A stretch of 64,000 nucleotides of DNA from positions 23,442,927-23,506,926 of the forward strand of contig NC_037594.1 of the NCBI RefSeq assembly GCF_003073045.1, in the 5' to 3' direction. Every line of letters begins with the position of its first letter. Positions within the stretch are counted from its first letter, which is position 1. This document shows positions 25,375 to 37,988 of this stretch, in pieces. Source of the stretch: Pomacea canaliculata (lineage: Eukaryota > Mollusca > Gastropoda > Architaenioglossa > Ampullariidae). The position numbers and the translations under genes were made by a program. Below the pieces are notes generated by a model. The model searched no databases. It had not been told where the DNA came from and worked only from the letters and a program-made list of their open reading frames with translations.

Positions 25375-28204
25375 TTCATCACCAAAAACCTAGGGCACAG
25401 TTGTGTTTACCTGAAAATAGTTTCAAAATGTTTTCTAAAATAGAGCAGCCAGATTTTCTTCATCCCTCCATTGTTGAAGAGCAGAAAAGGAGTGGATAAA
25501 TCTGATAGATTTCTGAAATGCTGCAAACTCTTTGGACAAGTCCAGACCTGTGTTACTGAATTCCATACTAGTGCAGGCCAAGGCAAGAGATTAAGGATTA
25601 CTTTTCATTTTATTAAGGGTGCAAAAACATTGTTATGTTGTACATAAACACTGATAAATCTGCATTTATTTTTATTATTTTGTTATTGTTTGCTCTGAAC
25701 TCACTAAAGTCCTTTGCAGAAAACTATAGAGCTAGTGTTCAGTCTATAACAGTTATAACAAATTATACTTTAGAGGAGACATCTGACGATAATATAGCAT
25801 GCAGTATTTTTTTACTTATATCTTTGCTGACAAGGCAGTATTGCTGGAAAGTAGCTAAAATTTAGCCATTTTCTAACCATGCTTCTTATGTACATTAATT
25901 TAAAAAGTAATGTCAGTTATTTTCCTGATAATCCATCCTCTTTGAAAGTCTGTTGTGTTTGCAGTGTAATGAAGTTTATTGCATTGGTTATACATAACTA
26001 GGTTTGGACTTATTCAATGTTCAAATAACCCATGTTCATTTTATTTACTTTTTTATTTTCTTTCTTTTCATTAAACACATATACCATGAGGCAGTTTTTG
26101 TTGTACTTTAAAAGTATCCTTTCAGCTGAATTTATTCTGTTCAATACAGCAGCCTGTTTGCAATTTCCCTATTTCTGTGTTAGCTTAGGAGCACTGTAAC
26201 TTGGAAAGGAAGGCAAATACAACAAAATAGGAACACATTTTTAGTGGCCAGCACAAGTAGTAAGAGTGCATGTGACCTACACTGTAGGTGTAGATGGAAG
26301 ATGTTCTGCTGGGCTATGGAAGTTGTTGGGAGTCAGTGATTGTTACTATCCAGTGGATCAATTTTTAGTTTCTTTGCAACTGTTGTCACACCTGTGATTC
26401 CTGGCATACAGATGACATTGCAGAAAACCAGGTTATGGAAATTAGGTTCTTAAGAAGCATTAAGTAATAGTAATGATAAACATGTGATTTTTTGATAATC
26501 GTGCTCATAAAGGAGCATGCTCTCAGGTAATATCCCACTGACCCAAAGGGAAGAGCAAAGAAGAGGTGGGTGTAGAGTTGAGCCTTTAATAAACCAGTTT
26601 ATCACATGGGCCCACACTTTGTAAAGTCCTGTGACAGAATCTACATATCAGTCATCCCTTGACCGGCACCTGTCGTTGGGAGATCACATGGATAGACGTG
26701 GTAGCTGACAGGACCCACCACTCTTGCCTGTTGTGGGCGATAGCAGGTCCCGTACAGGACCAGTCCACTCTTAGACATTCGTAAGCCAGTTCTTCCTCTG
26801 GCCACCCTCCAAGGTGCCTCAGAGGGATAGTCTTGGATAAGGTGTTTGTGCCGGGTCAAAGAAGACCATCTTACGTCGCTCAACTGTTGAAAGTTGAAAG
26901 ACTGGCGTCCTACGAGTGTGGCAATCTTGTTTCTTACAAAGTTGTTGGTCTTATTAGGCAATTGTTCTTGAATGCCTGGATTATCCCGTCCATTTTGGCA
27001 GTCCACGTCGCGTCTGTGAAGCAGGATCTTTACTACCAGGGATTTGTACAGCTTGTGAACCTTATGGCTATTCCACATCCTAGCCTAGCCAGTGCCACTG
27101 TAGTAATCCTGATGCAGATATCTAGCATGGAGCTGCTGTCCTTGGAGAGGGTGGCTCCCAAGTATTTGAAGCTGCTTACCTCTTTGAGCTGTACATTTGT
27201 AGCGATCTCTGCTTTGATCACTTTGCTCTTTTCAATTCTGGTCTTCGTTCCATATGAATTTGACTGTTGGTGAGGTCCTGCAGTTCTTTGTTAGTGCCTG
27301 CTAACAGATTTGTTGTCTGCAAATGGTCTTTCTCCTATTGAAATGGAAGTGTGATAGTCGCGGAGAGCTTCAAGCATGAAAGCTCCTGTTTAGTTATTCA
27401 GCAGTACTGAACTCGATGACTTGAACGAGGCCTTCTCCAATGTCAAATTTTTTAATCACATGCTGATGCTTTTCTATGAGAATGTGACAGCTCAACTGTG
27501 CTTCCACTTGGTCTTAAGCCAGCCTCCCTTTTTATCAGCTCTTCAGTATCAACTTCAGCATGACATTGTGTGGCTGACAAGGTTTAAGAGTTTGGAAGCA
27601 CATTGGTTGAATAAAGCACCGACAGCTCCCTCGGAGTCAAAAACTCATACGCTCAATCTTTAGTAGTAGCATTGTTATTAACCCAAGTCAGTTTTGTCAT
27701 ATTTTATTACGTACATTTTTATACTCTTATTTCATTACATGTGACTGAACATGCTTTGTGTCATGGGGTAGTGTTAGCCAGTATTTTTAAAAAATTAAAT
27801 CCAAAGTACTTCTCATATTGTTTGCATGATAAAATATGCAAGTTCCATGTTTACCAAATGCCAAAAACATCTCACATCCACACTTTGCATCCAAGACAAC
27901 ACACACTTAAGGCTGTCTGTAATGAAAACTGGTATCTGTTAAGATTTATTTAAGAAAACTGACTTTTCTTTAGTGCTTTTTATTCACAAAGCACCTCTTT
28001 ATTAAATAGAGTCCTGTTCATATGCTCTGCAGAATCGCCAACCAGCACCTTGTAGCTCTAAAGGATGCGTGGGTTTTTGCCAACTTTTAGGGCCACTAAT
28101 ATCAGGTCACAAATGTACTTAAAACAATCTTTGTAGTGAAACTATGGTTGCTTTCAGGCATATAGTGCTATTTTAAAAAGTTAATACTCTAGAAGAGACA
28201 ATGG
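25375..28204. other. Intergenic DNA between convergent genes
   Basis: The zinc-finger gene and cytochrome c converge here. The first kilobase is presumably 3' UTR. A LINE fragment fills 26640-27440. Two AATAAA signals on the minus strand (27979-27984 and 27998-28003) could serve cytochrome c. I see no other gene. Confidence 0.5.
26640..27440 (-). mobile_element. RTE-type LINE fragment (reverse transcriptase C-terminus)
   Basis: On the minus strand the order of motifs follows the 3' part of RTE-clade reverse transcriptases: HTSISIG, a degenerate FADD-like site (RPFADN), LLAGTNKELQDLTN, SSFKYLGATLSKD, then KLYKSLVVKILL, KTNNFVRNKIATLVG, LTRHKHLIQ and a terminal GQGMTD. The parts fall in several frames, so the copy is dead. 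The 5' portion (endonuclease and most of the transcriptase) is missing, the usual 5' truncation. It lies 3' of both flanking genes. Confidence 0.8.
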
Positions 28205-29639
28205 TTATTCAGTAGCCTCCATAAGATATTCTATTAGATCTGCACGCTCGCTCTCTTTCTTGAGACCAGCAAACACCATCTTGGTGCCAGGAATGTATTT
28301 CTTCGGATTCTCAAGGTATTCAAACAGGGTTTGCCTGCCCCATGTGATGCCTGCAAAAAACAAATGATAGGTTGGTCACTTAGAATACATGGCAGCATTA
28401 GAAGTATTTTATCATTCTGTTGAAAGTTTTTCTCACTGAAAAATTAATACCATCAGAAGTTGGTTTCATGACAAAATCAAGATGAACTTAACATGAGCAT
28501 AAGCTTATCTTTTTGGGTTTTACCCTAAACTTGTTGGTCTGAAGTAGCAAGCCAACTACTCATCTTCCACATAAGACCAGTAACTTTATTATTATACTTA
28601 TTTTCAAGACTCTACATGAAACCTATTTCAATTGCATTACACTGTTTTTAGCCTACCCTTAAAGGTTTTAGAGAAATTTCAGGTGCAACTGCAAGCCATG
28701 AAACTAACATTTGCTGGCCAAGCAAGTCCCTCTTTTAAAATGCAGAAAATTTCAAATATCAGAATGATAATCGAGTTAAATGTCGCTTTTACATCATGAT
28801 GTTTCTTTCTTTTGGACAACTCTGTTTTTAAAAGTCGATAAACAGCAAAATCTGCAGTGTTAAATACAAAATATTAATTTTCTTTTACTTAAGGAATATG
28901 CTGTGCTAAAGAGAGAGAAAAAAATGCAAATTTTCTTAATTACATAGAGATGACAAAAATTCACAATAAAACCTTAACCGCTGGTGCACTCTAAGTTTCC
29001 TTCTGCATTTTTAAATTGGGTTATAACTGTGTTTCTGTAAGGAGCTTGTGGTGCCATAGTTTTAAGGTGCATGAACAGAAGTAGTGGGTAGAGGCAAATG
29101 GAGTGTGCCCCTAACCCTATGAGTACCACATAAAAGTATAAGTATTATAAAGACCGGCTAATAACAGAAGACCGAAGAAGACAGTGGGTGGAGTTTTTTA
29201 AATATCATTACTTCTGCTCTCAGGTAAACAATTAGACCAAGAAACCTATACATTTTTGAAATGGAGAAAGTTTGAACTTTGAAACTAAAAGTAATGAAAA
29301 TTTCCTTCCCCGGCAAAACCAAAACCCATATTGCCCAAAGGGTTACTGAAATTTTTGCCTTGCATCAGAATTTGGCGTGAATTATGGCACTGTGTGCACT
29401 TTCCATAAACATAGTTGTTCCAAAACTGCACCAAGCACCAATAATTAGTAACTACCTTTACTCTTGTTGGCATCGGTGTAGGAAAATCCTGGGGCTTGTC
29501 CAGTTTTACGTCCAAACAAGCCATGCAGGTTTGGACCAACCTTGTGCTTGCCCCCTGCCTCAACAGTATGGCACTGTGCACATCGCTGCACGAAGAGTTT
29601 CTTCCCCTTTTCAACGTCACCTTCAGGAATGTCTCCCAT
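28205..29639 (-). CDS. CYCS: Cytochrome c
   Basis: Two coding exons, 29639-29456 and 28350-28205, encode 109 residues. The protein starts [16 protein letters not shown], carries the heme-binding CAQCH (Cys-x2-Cys-His), the [18 protein letters not shown] segment, and the axial-methionine loop [14 protein letters not shown]. It is the soluble electron carrier between complexes III and IV in the mitochondrial intermembrane space, and a trigger of apoptosome assembly in many animals. The intron (GTAGTT...TTGCAG) falls in phase 1 within a Gly codon (KSKG/ITW), the same place as the coding intron I recall in vertebrate CYCS. The short N-terminal extension before GDVEKG is common in invertebrates. 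The frame is intact and nothing suggests a processed copy. The next gene on this strand, ZNF622, lies upstream of it and is unrelated. Confidence 0.96.
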
Positions 29640-29650
29640 TATTTCACTTA

Positions 29651-30620
29651 TCTATTTTGAAATAAATGAAAAAGTATAAAATATGTACGTATTTTTAAAC
29701 ACTTTGGGCTTTTTCATCTAATATTTCATAAGATATATATTTTTTCCACTGATCGAATTTCGCAGAAAATCCGTTAATCAATTTTCCCATTAATTTCTTA
29801 TATAAACCAGCGAAAGGTGAAGTGGCGAAGGACCACTGTACTCGTTTAAGTAGTGGGAATATTTGTGCTTAAACTGTTTCTCTGATATGATATCGAAAGG
29901 TCAGATTCACACTGTACCATAACCGCAAGGCTAACCAAATACATTCGAACACTGATTACTGATGATAGTTTGACTGACAATTCTTTAAGCAGACATGTTT
30001 CTTATAAGCAAACTAAAGAGGTTAGTCATAACATTTTCTATGTAAGAAAAGTGGTGTAGTTGATTATATATCCTTGTAGTCGCATTACGTGTTTCGATGC
30101 AGCTGTATGTCCTTGCCCAACTTCACTGACCTTCAGTGCGAGAATTCACTTAAATTACTCTTTCACGTTGTAAGAATTCTACGTGAAGTTTTCGAAACGC
30201 CCAAAAGTTTTACGAAATAAAATTTTCACCGTATAGTGTCATGGTCTTATGAAACTAAACTGCTTCACGTGGCTTTTCTTTCTTCTCTATACATTATGAG
30301 AACGGTGTTAACAAACCTTAACGTTCTATCGCATTTTCTAGCGAACAAAAAAAAGAAGAAAGACTTCGTACTAGATTATTATTATGTGAATACAATTAAC
30401 AGATACAACTAGTTTAGCGATTTTCATTCATAACAAGAGAATACACCATTCACTTTAAACAACCGGCTTCTCTTACGTTACCTTGCGAACGTGCTTCTAC
30501 GTAGTTTGCCGGGGCGGAAGATGCTGACCTACCGAAGGGCAAAATCTCAACGTCATCTCCGGGAGGGTTGATCTATTCCCGCTAGACCAAAAGGGGAGGA
30601 AGGATAGAAATCGATTATTC
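29651..30620 (-). promoter_or_regulatory. Cytochrome c 5' UTR intron, untranslated first exon and promoter
   Basis: Just upstream of the ATG on the minus strand is an acceptor, CAAAATAG/ATAAGTG, with exon sequence resuming at 29651. About 830 bp further up is a clear donor, CGCAAG/GTAACG at 30482/30481, ending a GC-richer stretch (30483 to about 30560) that looks like an untranslated first exon. Around 30500-30580 are CTTCCGCCCCGG (GGCGGAAG on the other strand, an ETS-like core) and a TGACGTT half-CRE. Untranslated first exons and CRE/ETS-type sites are usual for animal cytochrome c genes. The transcription start is not determined. Confidence 0.5.
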
Positions 30621-32611
30621 GCTTGATTTTTTAGAATATCACATTTCCCAAATTATCTCTCATTTATAGTCCATACTATCTTTTAATGATGAAAATTTGC
30701 ACATTATTACAGTTTCTCTTTCACGAATTAACCTTCGACCCATCTAGACCATTTGCTTCCCCTTTTCCTCATTGGTTGAATATTGTACTTGTCCAAACGT
30801 CAGTGTAGATTTATTTTCAGTTATAGGTTTCGTGTAATACTCATAAATTAGAAAAGAACTTCTACAGCGACAACCTTTTTGTCATTAACGCAGTGAAAAT
30901 AACATTTAAAAAGTCACTCTACATAAATTATGTTCATTCAATAAATTATTTAAAGTCATAGTAAGATATATAGTTTTCAATTATACACTTTAATCGTGAT
31001 TAATGACAAACCATTGGCATAGATAAGACTCGGCATACGCAAGCGTGTTGGCATGTTGCTAAGCACCAAGTATGCAGGGCCATAATCCGCGGAATGTTGG
31101 ACATCAGAACTACCTTCATCGAAACCTACCGGTCATATCAAAGACCATTTGTTTATGCTATTATAAATTTCCTAGTAAGTCTTGTGAACAGAATTGAGCA
31201 GCTATTTCTAAACATCGAAGCTCATTACGAGAAGAGATAGGGGTAGGGGTGGGGGTGGTCATTTCGCCCCACAGACTATAAGTCAATTCGTACCAGGTAT
31301 ATCATTTCGTCCAAAAGACAAATGCCAATATCATGCAGGGCTTCTGCTTACGCAAAAAATTGCGTACAGTACGCATTAAAAGTTCGGAGGAACCCTTCAA
31401 TTTTCGTCAATTGGGTCCCATTCAAATTTGGGCGAAGAACAGGGACCCCTTAAAAATCTGAAGAAGGGGTCCCTTGGACCCCAAAGAATTTAGCCTTAGC
31501 AGAAGCCCTGTCATGGATACTTGTTTGTTACATGATAAATTCTACTGGCTGTGATCTTGTGCTAGCCTGAGGTGACGTAAGTCACCGACTGTATCTACTG
31601 TTGCTGGGAATGTGATAAATTGTTTTAACATCTATAAATACATGCATTATCTAGTACAAGTATGGTCTTGAATTGCCCTTGTGGAAAAAATTGTATTGTA
31701 TTGGTCTAATCAATCTCCCTCCTATCTTCTTTGCACATGCATCCGTAACTGATCTCTCTTTTGGCCCTGGGACGGATTTGACTTTTCAGTATTAAAATGA
31801 AATGGACATAGCTAAAACAAATTGACTTGGGCTGTGGGGCAAAATGACTGGCGACATCATTATCTGATTTCCCATCATTTTCCACTTAATCTTTTTTTAA
31901 CAAGATTATGTTGCTTTTCACTTTAAGGACACAGAGTTTTGTATGCTAATGGGGATTAACTACTACACTATTCATGAGCGAAAGAAAACTAAATTGTATA
32001 TAGCACCACAAATACAAACACCAGCAGTGATAAAGACAGCTAAGTACACTGGATACAGCCTTGTTGAAATGCAAACATTTGACACAAACACTTGTAATCA
32101 GTTTATTCACATTTTGTCATGTACATAGTGCAGACAGGCTCATTTTTGCTTGGATAATAGCTTCAAGCTGAATTTTCAGGTGATGAAAAAAAAGTCATCT
32201 ATTTGACTTTTTTAAAAACTAAAATGTGTCACAGGGATATCTTCTTAAAGGTTTGTTAGATCCATGACTCTGTGTATTGAATACATTATATACAGATATT
32301 TCATCATTCCATCAAAGAAAGATCACATTACTTTTGGGAAAGTAAAACTCCCAAGAATGTATACATGTTAATATTTTTTTTTTAATTTGCTTAAAGCCCA
32401 ACAAAATTTTCGTCAAGCTTGTTTGCCCTAAAATTTGGTGGGGAAGGTTGGGGGTGGGGGGTATTTAAAAAAAAGGAAAAAAGAAGAAGAAAAAGAAGGA
32501 AATAACCCAAACAGAGCTGCCTCCTTCCAGCTGAAGTGCCAAGAAACTCGTGGATATTTTTCATATGTTTCTGTCCACACTCTGTCATCCAGCAGTACTT
32601 TGACTCGGCTT
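30621..32611. other. Intergenic DNA between cytochrome c promoter and ZNF622 3' end
   Basis: No coding exon is seen. It contains the 175-bp MITE at 31336-31510 and, at 32370-32480, A/T and purine runs that probably belong to the ZNF622 3' UTR. Nothing else is recognisable. Confidence 0.5.
31336..31510. mobile_element. MITE, 175 bp, with 5-bp target duplication
   Basis: The ends are inverted repeats CAGGGCTTCTGCT and its complement AGCAGAAGCCCTG, perfect over 13 bp. An exact 5-bp duplication TCATG flanks it (31331-31335 and 31511-31515). There is no coding capacity. Near the left end is a small hairpin, TACGCA...TGCGTA. CAG/CTG termini with a 5-bp duplication fit the hAT5-like branch of hAT elements, but other superfamilies are possible. 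A partial copy lies at 33357-33431. Confidence 0.85.
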
Positions 32612-35600
32612 TCAAGCATTTTGGTCTCTAAAGTGCGTTTGGAGACGGTTGGCCTTTAAACCAAGCTGCATATGGTGCTTGTTTTTAAGTCGTTGCAAAA
32701 AGTGGAAATCTTTGGCTCGCTGCTCAACCTGTCCACCTACAGCAAAGTGAATGAGAATGCTGACCTAAAGTGCAAGAACAGTAAGCCGGCCTAATGAATC
32801 ACAACCATTTCAAGAAGGGTTATAACCACTAATGCCATGATGAAATAATAAATACTGTAGACAATAGAGTCTACTGCTTGACAATAATCAGAATTAAATG
32901 TCTACTGCAAAAGCATTTTCCTTGTAATTAAAAATTTGGTTACTAAATTTATTTTGTAATACCAAGGGGAAAAAGCTCCTACAGAAGAAAATAATGTTGC
33001 CATCGGAAATTTTTTTTTACAAGGGGACACCAAGATTTACAAAAGAAAATATTTTCTTAAATAAAATATGCATAAAAAGTAAGAAGAAACACTTTTTAAA
33101 TTTATGACTGGATTTCTGGGAGCTTATCTTCTTGGCTGATAGAATCTTGTGCTCACAGCTGCATTGTTTAGCTTGTTAACGATTAGGAACCCCTCACCCC
33201 AATTTTTGCATCCTTCTTCATCAGTTATTCTTCCATAACTGTACCAGACGATTTAAATAATTCAACAAGTTCTCATATCTGATCATGCATTTGTAACATT
33301 ATACGCTTGGTGGAGAAAGCGGAAAATAAATTTTTTTTTTATTCTTTGCTACCAGTCAGGGCTTCTGCTTACGCAAAAAATTGCGTACAGTACGCATTAA
33401 AAGTTCGAGTACCCCTTCAATTTTCGTCAATGTTACTAATTTTTAATTTTTAATGTTAAGTTAAAAAAATTCGATACAAAAGAAGCATGATTTTTATATG
33501 ATAGCATTAAAAAGATTATTATTAAGGATCAATACATTTTTTAAAAAGTGCAGGAGTAAAAGGTTTTCCTTTTGTCCATGCATACTGAAAACTGAGGTAC
33601 CTGTGCATCCAGTCCAGCCAAGTGCTTTATACTTTGCCAGTACTTTGGGCAAGATGCTTTTTACTTCTTTTCGTTTTGGAGGCAAGTTTTGGTTGTAATA
33701 GCGAGCCAAACTACGATGCCCAATAGTTGATCCTGCAAAGAAAAGACAGCAACATGAAAAACGCAGAAGACAGAATACCATTAGCAGCAATAAATGTCAG
33801 TTCATGCAAAAAGGCAGACATACACAAAATGTTTGTTGTTTTCAAAGACAAATAGCACTGTAATAAGCAATTCTTTAAGAGATGTTGAAGATATTGACTG
33901 ACCTGATGGCAGCACAAGCTCAAAGCCATCATCTATTAACTCCTGAGGCTTCAAAGTAGCTGCTGTTTCTTCACCTTCTCCAGCTGCTGCTTTTTGATCT
34001 GCATCAGGATAACTACTCCTGTAAATGAATAAAAAAAAATTAAAACCCATGCAAAAAGAGGTTTCTGCCACCAGTGAGGAATCAACGCAATCCGGCAGTA
34101 CCATACTTTTACTTGCCATTGCACCTTCGAAAATTATAATTTATAATCATTATCATGTTCATGATGAAAAAAAAAAATTTTCTTTGAGAAATCAATGCTG
34201 GATGACATAAAAGTTATAAATCAAAGTTACATAATATAAAAAAGAGTGGCAATGATGTTGTTATCTATTAAATAACTATTGTGTACACTTCTTGCTAAAA
34301 GAAAAAGAATGCTTTGAGGCAGAGCAACCAGCGTTTGTTTTCCGTGTGATGTAAAAATACCTGTAATCATAGAAATCTGCATACTCATACATGACCTGAT
34401 CGTCATGCTTCATCTTGCAGTGTCCTTTGTCTAACATATGCTTTTGGACATCCCTGGTATTGTAGAACATCTTACTCCGCTCATTGCACCAAAGGCACAT
34501 ATGGCCTTGACAGATTTTCTCTCCTACAATTTGTGAGAAATCCATGAATAATTACAGTTCTTTACATCCCTCAATACTTTTTATCATCATTTTTTGCTGC
34601 AGCATTGGCTCAGCGAAAGCAATTAATATGATAACTAAGAACGGAGGAAGAGATGATGAAAGTAAAATAAGGCAGTGACTGAACTATTAATTTCTTATTA
34701 ATTTTCCAGAGCATGTTGTACACTTATAGGTAAAAATAATAACAATGACTGTTTTCAGAAGAAGTAACCACAAGCAGAAACCAATTCCTTGAAGAATAAT
34801 GATTACCTAAGTAAACAATAAGTCCCTCCAGATCACTAATATATTCTGCATCTGGAAGAAAGAAGCTGTGTTTTACTGTCATATGCTCCAAGTTGGTCTC
34901 TAAAGAGGAGCTGACATGGGAGCAGAACAGACACTCCTCTATTCCCATTGACTCTGTTCCATCCCAAGACTCAACATCTGAATCTGCAATGATAAAACAA
35001 ATTGTCCTTAGTAATTTTGAATATCAGGATTGAAAAACAAAAGGCAAGTAGGATACCACTGCTAAAGATTCAGCTCTGACAGATAAACAAAATCAAAGAA
35101 TACCTGTCTCATGAATTACACACAAACACATTATTTTTATTTCATTTTACTTATTTTTAAAATTTTACTCCCAAATCTTTAAAATAATGTATTAGCAAAA
35201 AAAAAAAAAATCATGCTGTTGTTGCAGATTTTTCAATAAGTATTTATGTCATTAATTGTGTACAAGATGCATCCCTTGCCTTCTAATAAATTTTCTAACA
35301 AATAAGTCAGGTATTCTTAGGAAAGTGGTTCATTGTAAAATGCCACCTGTTAATTAAAGCCTATAACCTACTCTCTAAAAAAACACCTAAATATGTTGGT
35401 TAAGTTTTAAAAAATACCGGATTGGAGAAAATCAGCTGCATAAGTAAAAATATATGTACAAGCATAGGGAATTAACTCATTTGATGTGGAGTCATCAATG
35501 CAATTGAGGTGTAGTTATGAAGATGTTCGCATCTGAGGGCACAAACTGTATAGGAAGAATTAAAATGAAGAATGAATCAAAAAGGACCTTCTTCGCTGGA

Positions 35601-37166
35601 TTCAGCATTCTCCTTGCTTTCCTTGCAGCTGGTTTTGGTCACCAGCTCTGATTCTGTGATAATGCCACGGTTGATTGCTTTTGCTTTTATCTCCAGATGC
35701 TTTTTGGAGCGCATATGGCTTTCAAGAGCATTTTGAGATCTGAAATGTTTGTTGCAAATCAGACAGTAGAGATCTGCTGGCTGCTTCTCATCTTCCTGAA
35801 GCTTTAGAATATACAGAAAAAACAAAATTGTGAGACAACTTACTTTTGACTAGATTAACACAATAAGAGCCAACTGTCAAAACTGCACCTTATCATGAAA
35901 AACAAATTAAAGCAATTTTAGCAAAAGTCCATACATCCCCCATTCCCCCTCAATTAAAAAAAATGTTACAGCCTGTTTTGAAAAAACAAAATTGTAACAA
36001 CATGTGAGTTGATTTTTTTTTCAAGTTTTCTTTTGTGAAGAGTTCATATAACTTAGGGTATGGACTTTTATTAAAGAGACATCTACTCTAAATCTGATTA
36101 AACCACTTTTAATGTTGGCATTTTTTTAAAAGTAGTACAGATAATGACTATCAGTAAAAGAGGATCTAAATGAATTTCAGAATTGAAATCGCCCATTGGA
36201 AAATATAGTAAAATGCCATTCTTGCTGATAACAGTCTTGGAGTCTCTTTTTAAAAGTTGTAACAAATAGTTCAGGGTCTCCAACACTTAAATTATTTTCC
36301 AGACATGCCTGAAGCCATAGAGATACAACAAAAAAAAAAACCCCAAACAACCACATAGAAGCCCATGTTATCATGTTTTACACTCTGCAAGTTTTAAGCA
36401 GCAGTGTGCTTGAAGTCATGCTTAAAATACATAGCCAATATTTAATACTTTTTACAAATATAGTCACATGTAAGAGGTATCTTGCTATTTCTCCCTAAAC
36501 TAATGTATTAGGGGTTTGTAGTAGACTCCCAAAAATCTTTTCAAAGCAAATGTGTGAACTGTTTCTATTGGTTGTAATTGAGTGGGTAAATATGGAATTC
36601 AGTTAAATCCAGATATCCTAGAAATATTTATTTTGCTTTTTTTAAGATGATGTGGCATTAATTTTAGATACTTTAATTGGTCGGCAGAATCAGCTTAATG
36701 TTCTAAGAGATATGTCCTATAAATTAGGTTTAGAAGTTAATTTAGATAGGTCTAACACTGTAGCATTTAGATACTTTCCATGATGATGTATACAGCAGAA
36801 CTATGGGGTGTTGTTGCCAATTTTAAACCAACAGAAATGAAAGGGGAAGAATGATGTTCGGTCAAGTTGGTTATAAAACACCATGTGATGTACAACTCTT
36901 ACCATTCAGTATTACATTATACATAAAATTCTAAAGCGGTTCCTTTCAAACAAAATTCAACAAACCACAAAATAGTCATTCCATCGGAGGCCTACCTGTG
37001 CCTGTCTTGATAACACTTTTTCCTTGAAAACTTCTGCTGTGACAGGAGGCATTTCAGCAACTTTGCGCTTTAAGTTATATCGATGCCAGTCTGTTTTATA
37101 ATGATCTCGTTGTCTGTCAGGATCAGTAAATGCCACACGGCAGGTTAAACAGGTGTAAAGGGCCAT
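32612..37166 (-). CDS. ZNF622: ZNF622 / Rei1-family 60S ribosome maturation factor
   Basis: Seven coding exons: 37166-36996, 35801-35588, 34983-34807, 34523-34361, 34018-33903, 33732-33601 and 32736-32612, 365 residues, all junctions GT...AG with matching phase. Motifs in order: N-terminal finger YTCLTCRVAF...H-x5-H (with DWHRYNLKRKVAEMPPV), second U1-like finger LYCLICNKHF...SHMRSKKH, CLFCSH...EHMTVKHSFFLPD, CLWCNERSKMFYNT...HM, the ADFYDYRSSYPD block, LPSGSTIGHRSLARYY and ALGWTG, all hallmarks of ZNF622/Rei1. Yeast Rei1 acts in the cytoplasm late in 60S maturation, helping release Arx1; human ZNF622 also binds pre-60S particles. The protein is shorter than human ZNF622 (477), mainly lacking its long acidic middle. 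The ATG at 37166 (GAAAATGG) is preferred; an upstream in-frame GTG is not needed. The second exon has two in-frame acceptors (35801 or 35795). Confidence 0.95.
33357..33431. repeat. Truncated copy of the 31336 MITE in a ZNF622 intron
   Basis: The first 75 bp, starting CAGGGCTTCTGCTTACGCAA, nearly repeat the left end of the MITE at 31336-31510, after which similarity stops. The right end is missing. It lies in the last ZNF622 intron, about 1.9 kb from the complete copy. Confidence 0.85.
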
Positions 37167-37988
37167 TTTCAGTAGCACTGCCTCTGCTGATGATAAAAAA
37201 TTTATTTATTTTTCTAACATATATTTCTCAGAAATTAAAAAAAAAAAATTATACCCACAAGCAGTGGAAATAAGGAATGTTACTACCTAGATTTCACTTC
37301 TATAAAGTTGTGAAGGACAACCCCAAACCACTCATAATAGTAATTAATAAGTATCTTCATCACACTTCCTGGTTCAATACTAATGACTAATCTTCGACAT
37401 TGCTTGAGTGATTTTAATGTAACAATTTAAGTCCATCCCAGATCCGTCACAACAAATTTGGCCATTCCTTTTTAATACAGAGGCAAAGTGACTATAAGTT
37501 AACATTTGTATCGTTAAGTAACAATACATTTTACACAATTTTACTATGCTATGTAAACTGAAACAACGGAAAATGTGAGTTGTATACGCTAGGGACCAAC
37601 TTAGGTACTGTTTATGTGTGCGTGCTGTATCTTACAAGAAAGAATATGGACAAAAATGGTTTACAGTTTCAGAATTGTCGGCCTTACAATGTTATGCTTT
37701 ATTCTAAAAATTGTATCGAGACTACGTAATGCATTAAGTTCTTAATAATATTAAATCAGACAATTCCTTTGAAACAATTACTTAGTCAAAGTAGATTTGC
37801 CTTTTCACGCAGGTTTAAGTTACTGTTCTACGAATTCTGTTGTGTAATAGCTGGCAACTTCGGAAAGAACCCAGATCGGCAACAATTATGTACACACATG
37901 TGATTGTAAACCGGATGTGCAATAGTCGAGCTACGCATGCTCACACGACGGTTCGGGGCTTACTTCCTTTTCCGCTAAAGCTTGCAAA
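37167..37988. promoter_or_regulatory. Head-to-head promoter region of ZNF622 and RPL37A
   Basis: Only 822 bp separate the two start codons, which diverge. On the RPL37A side, a pyrimidine run TACTTCCTTTTCCGC at 37961-37975 sits about 15 bases before the ATG and fits a 5'-terminal oligopyrimidine (TOP) start, as for most animal ribosomal protein genes. About 25 bases upstream is CTACGCATGCTC (37931-37942), a partial NRF-1-like palindrome, and CCGGATGT (ETS-like) lies near 37912. On the ZNF622 side an acceptor-like CATCAGCAG precedes the ATG, so an untranslated first exon nearer the middle is possible. Confidence 0.55.

Noticed and set aside
29285-29400. Minus-strand CTQCH, a CxxCH heme-like motif, in the cytochrome c intron
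   Set aside because: It lies beyond the exon-1 donor in an overlapping frame, the surrounding residues do not resemble any cytochrome, and the spliced gene is complete without it. A chance match.
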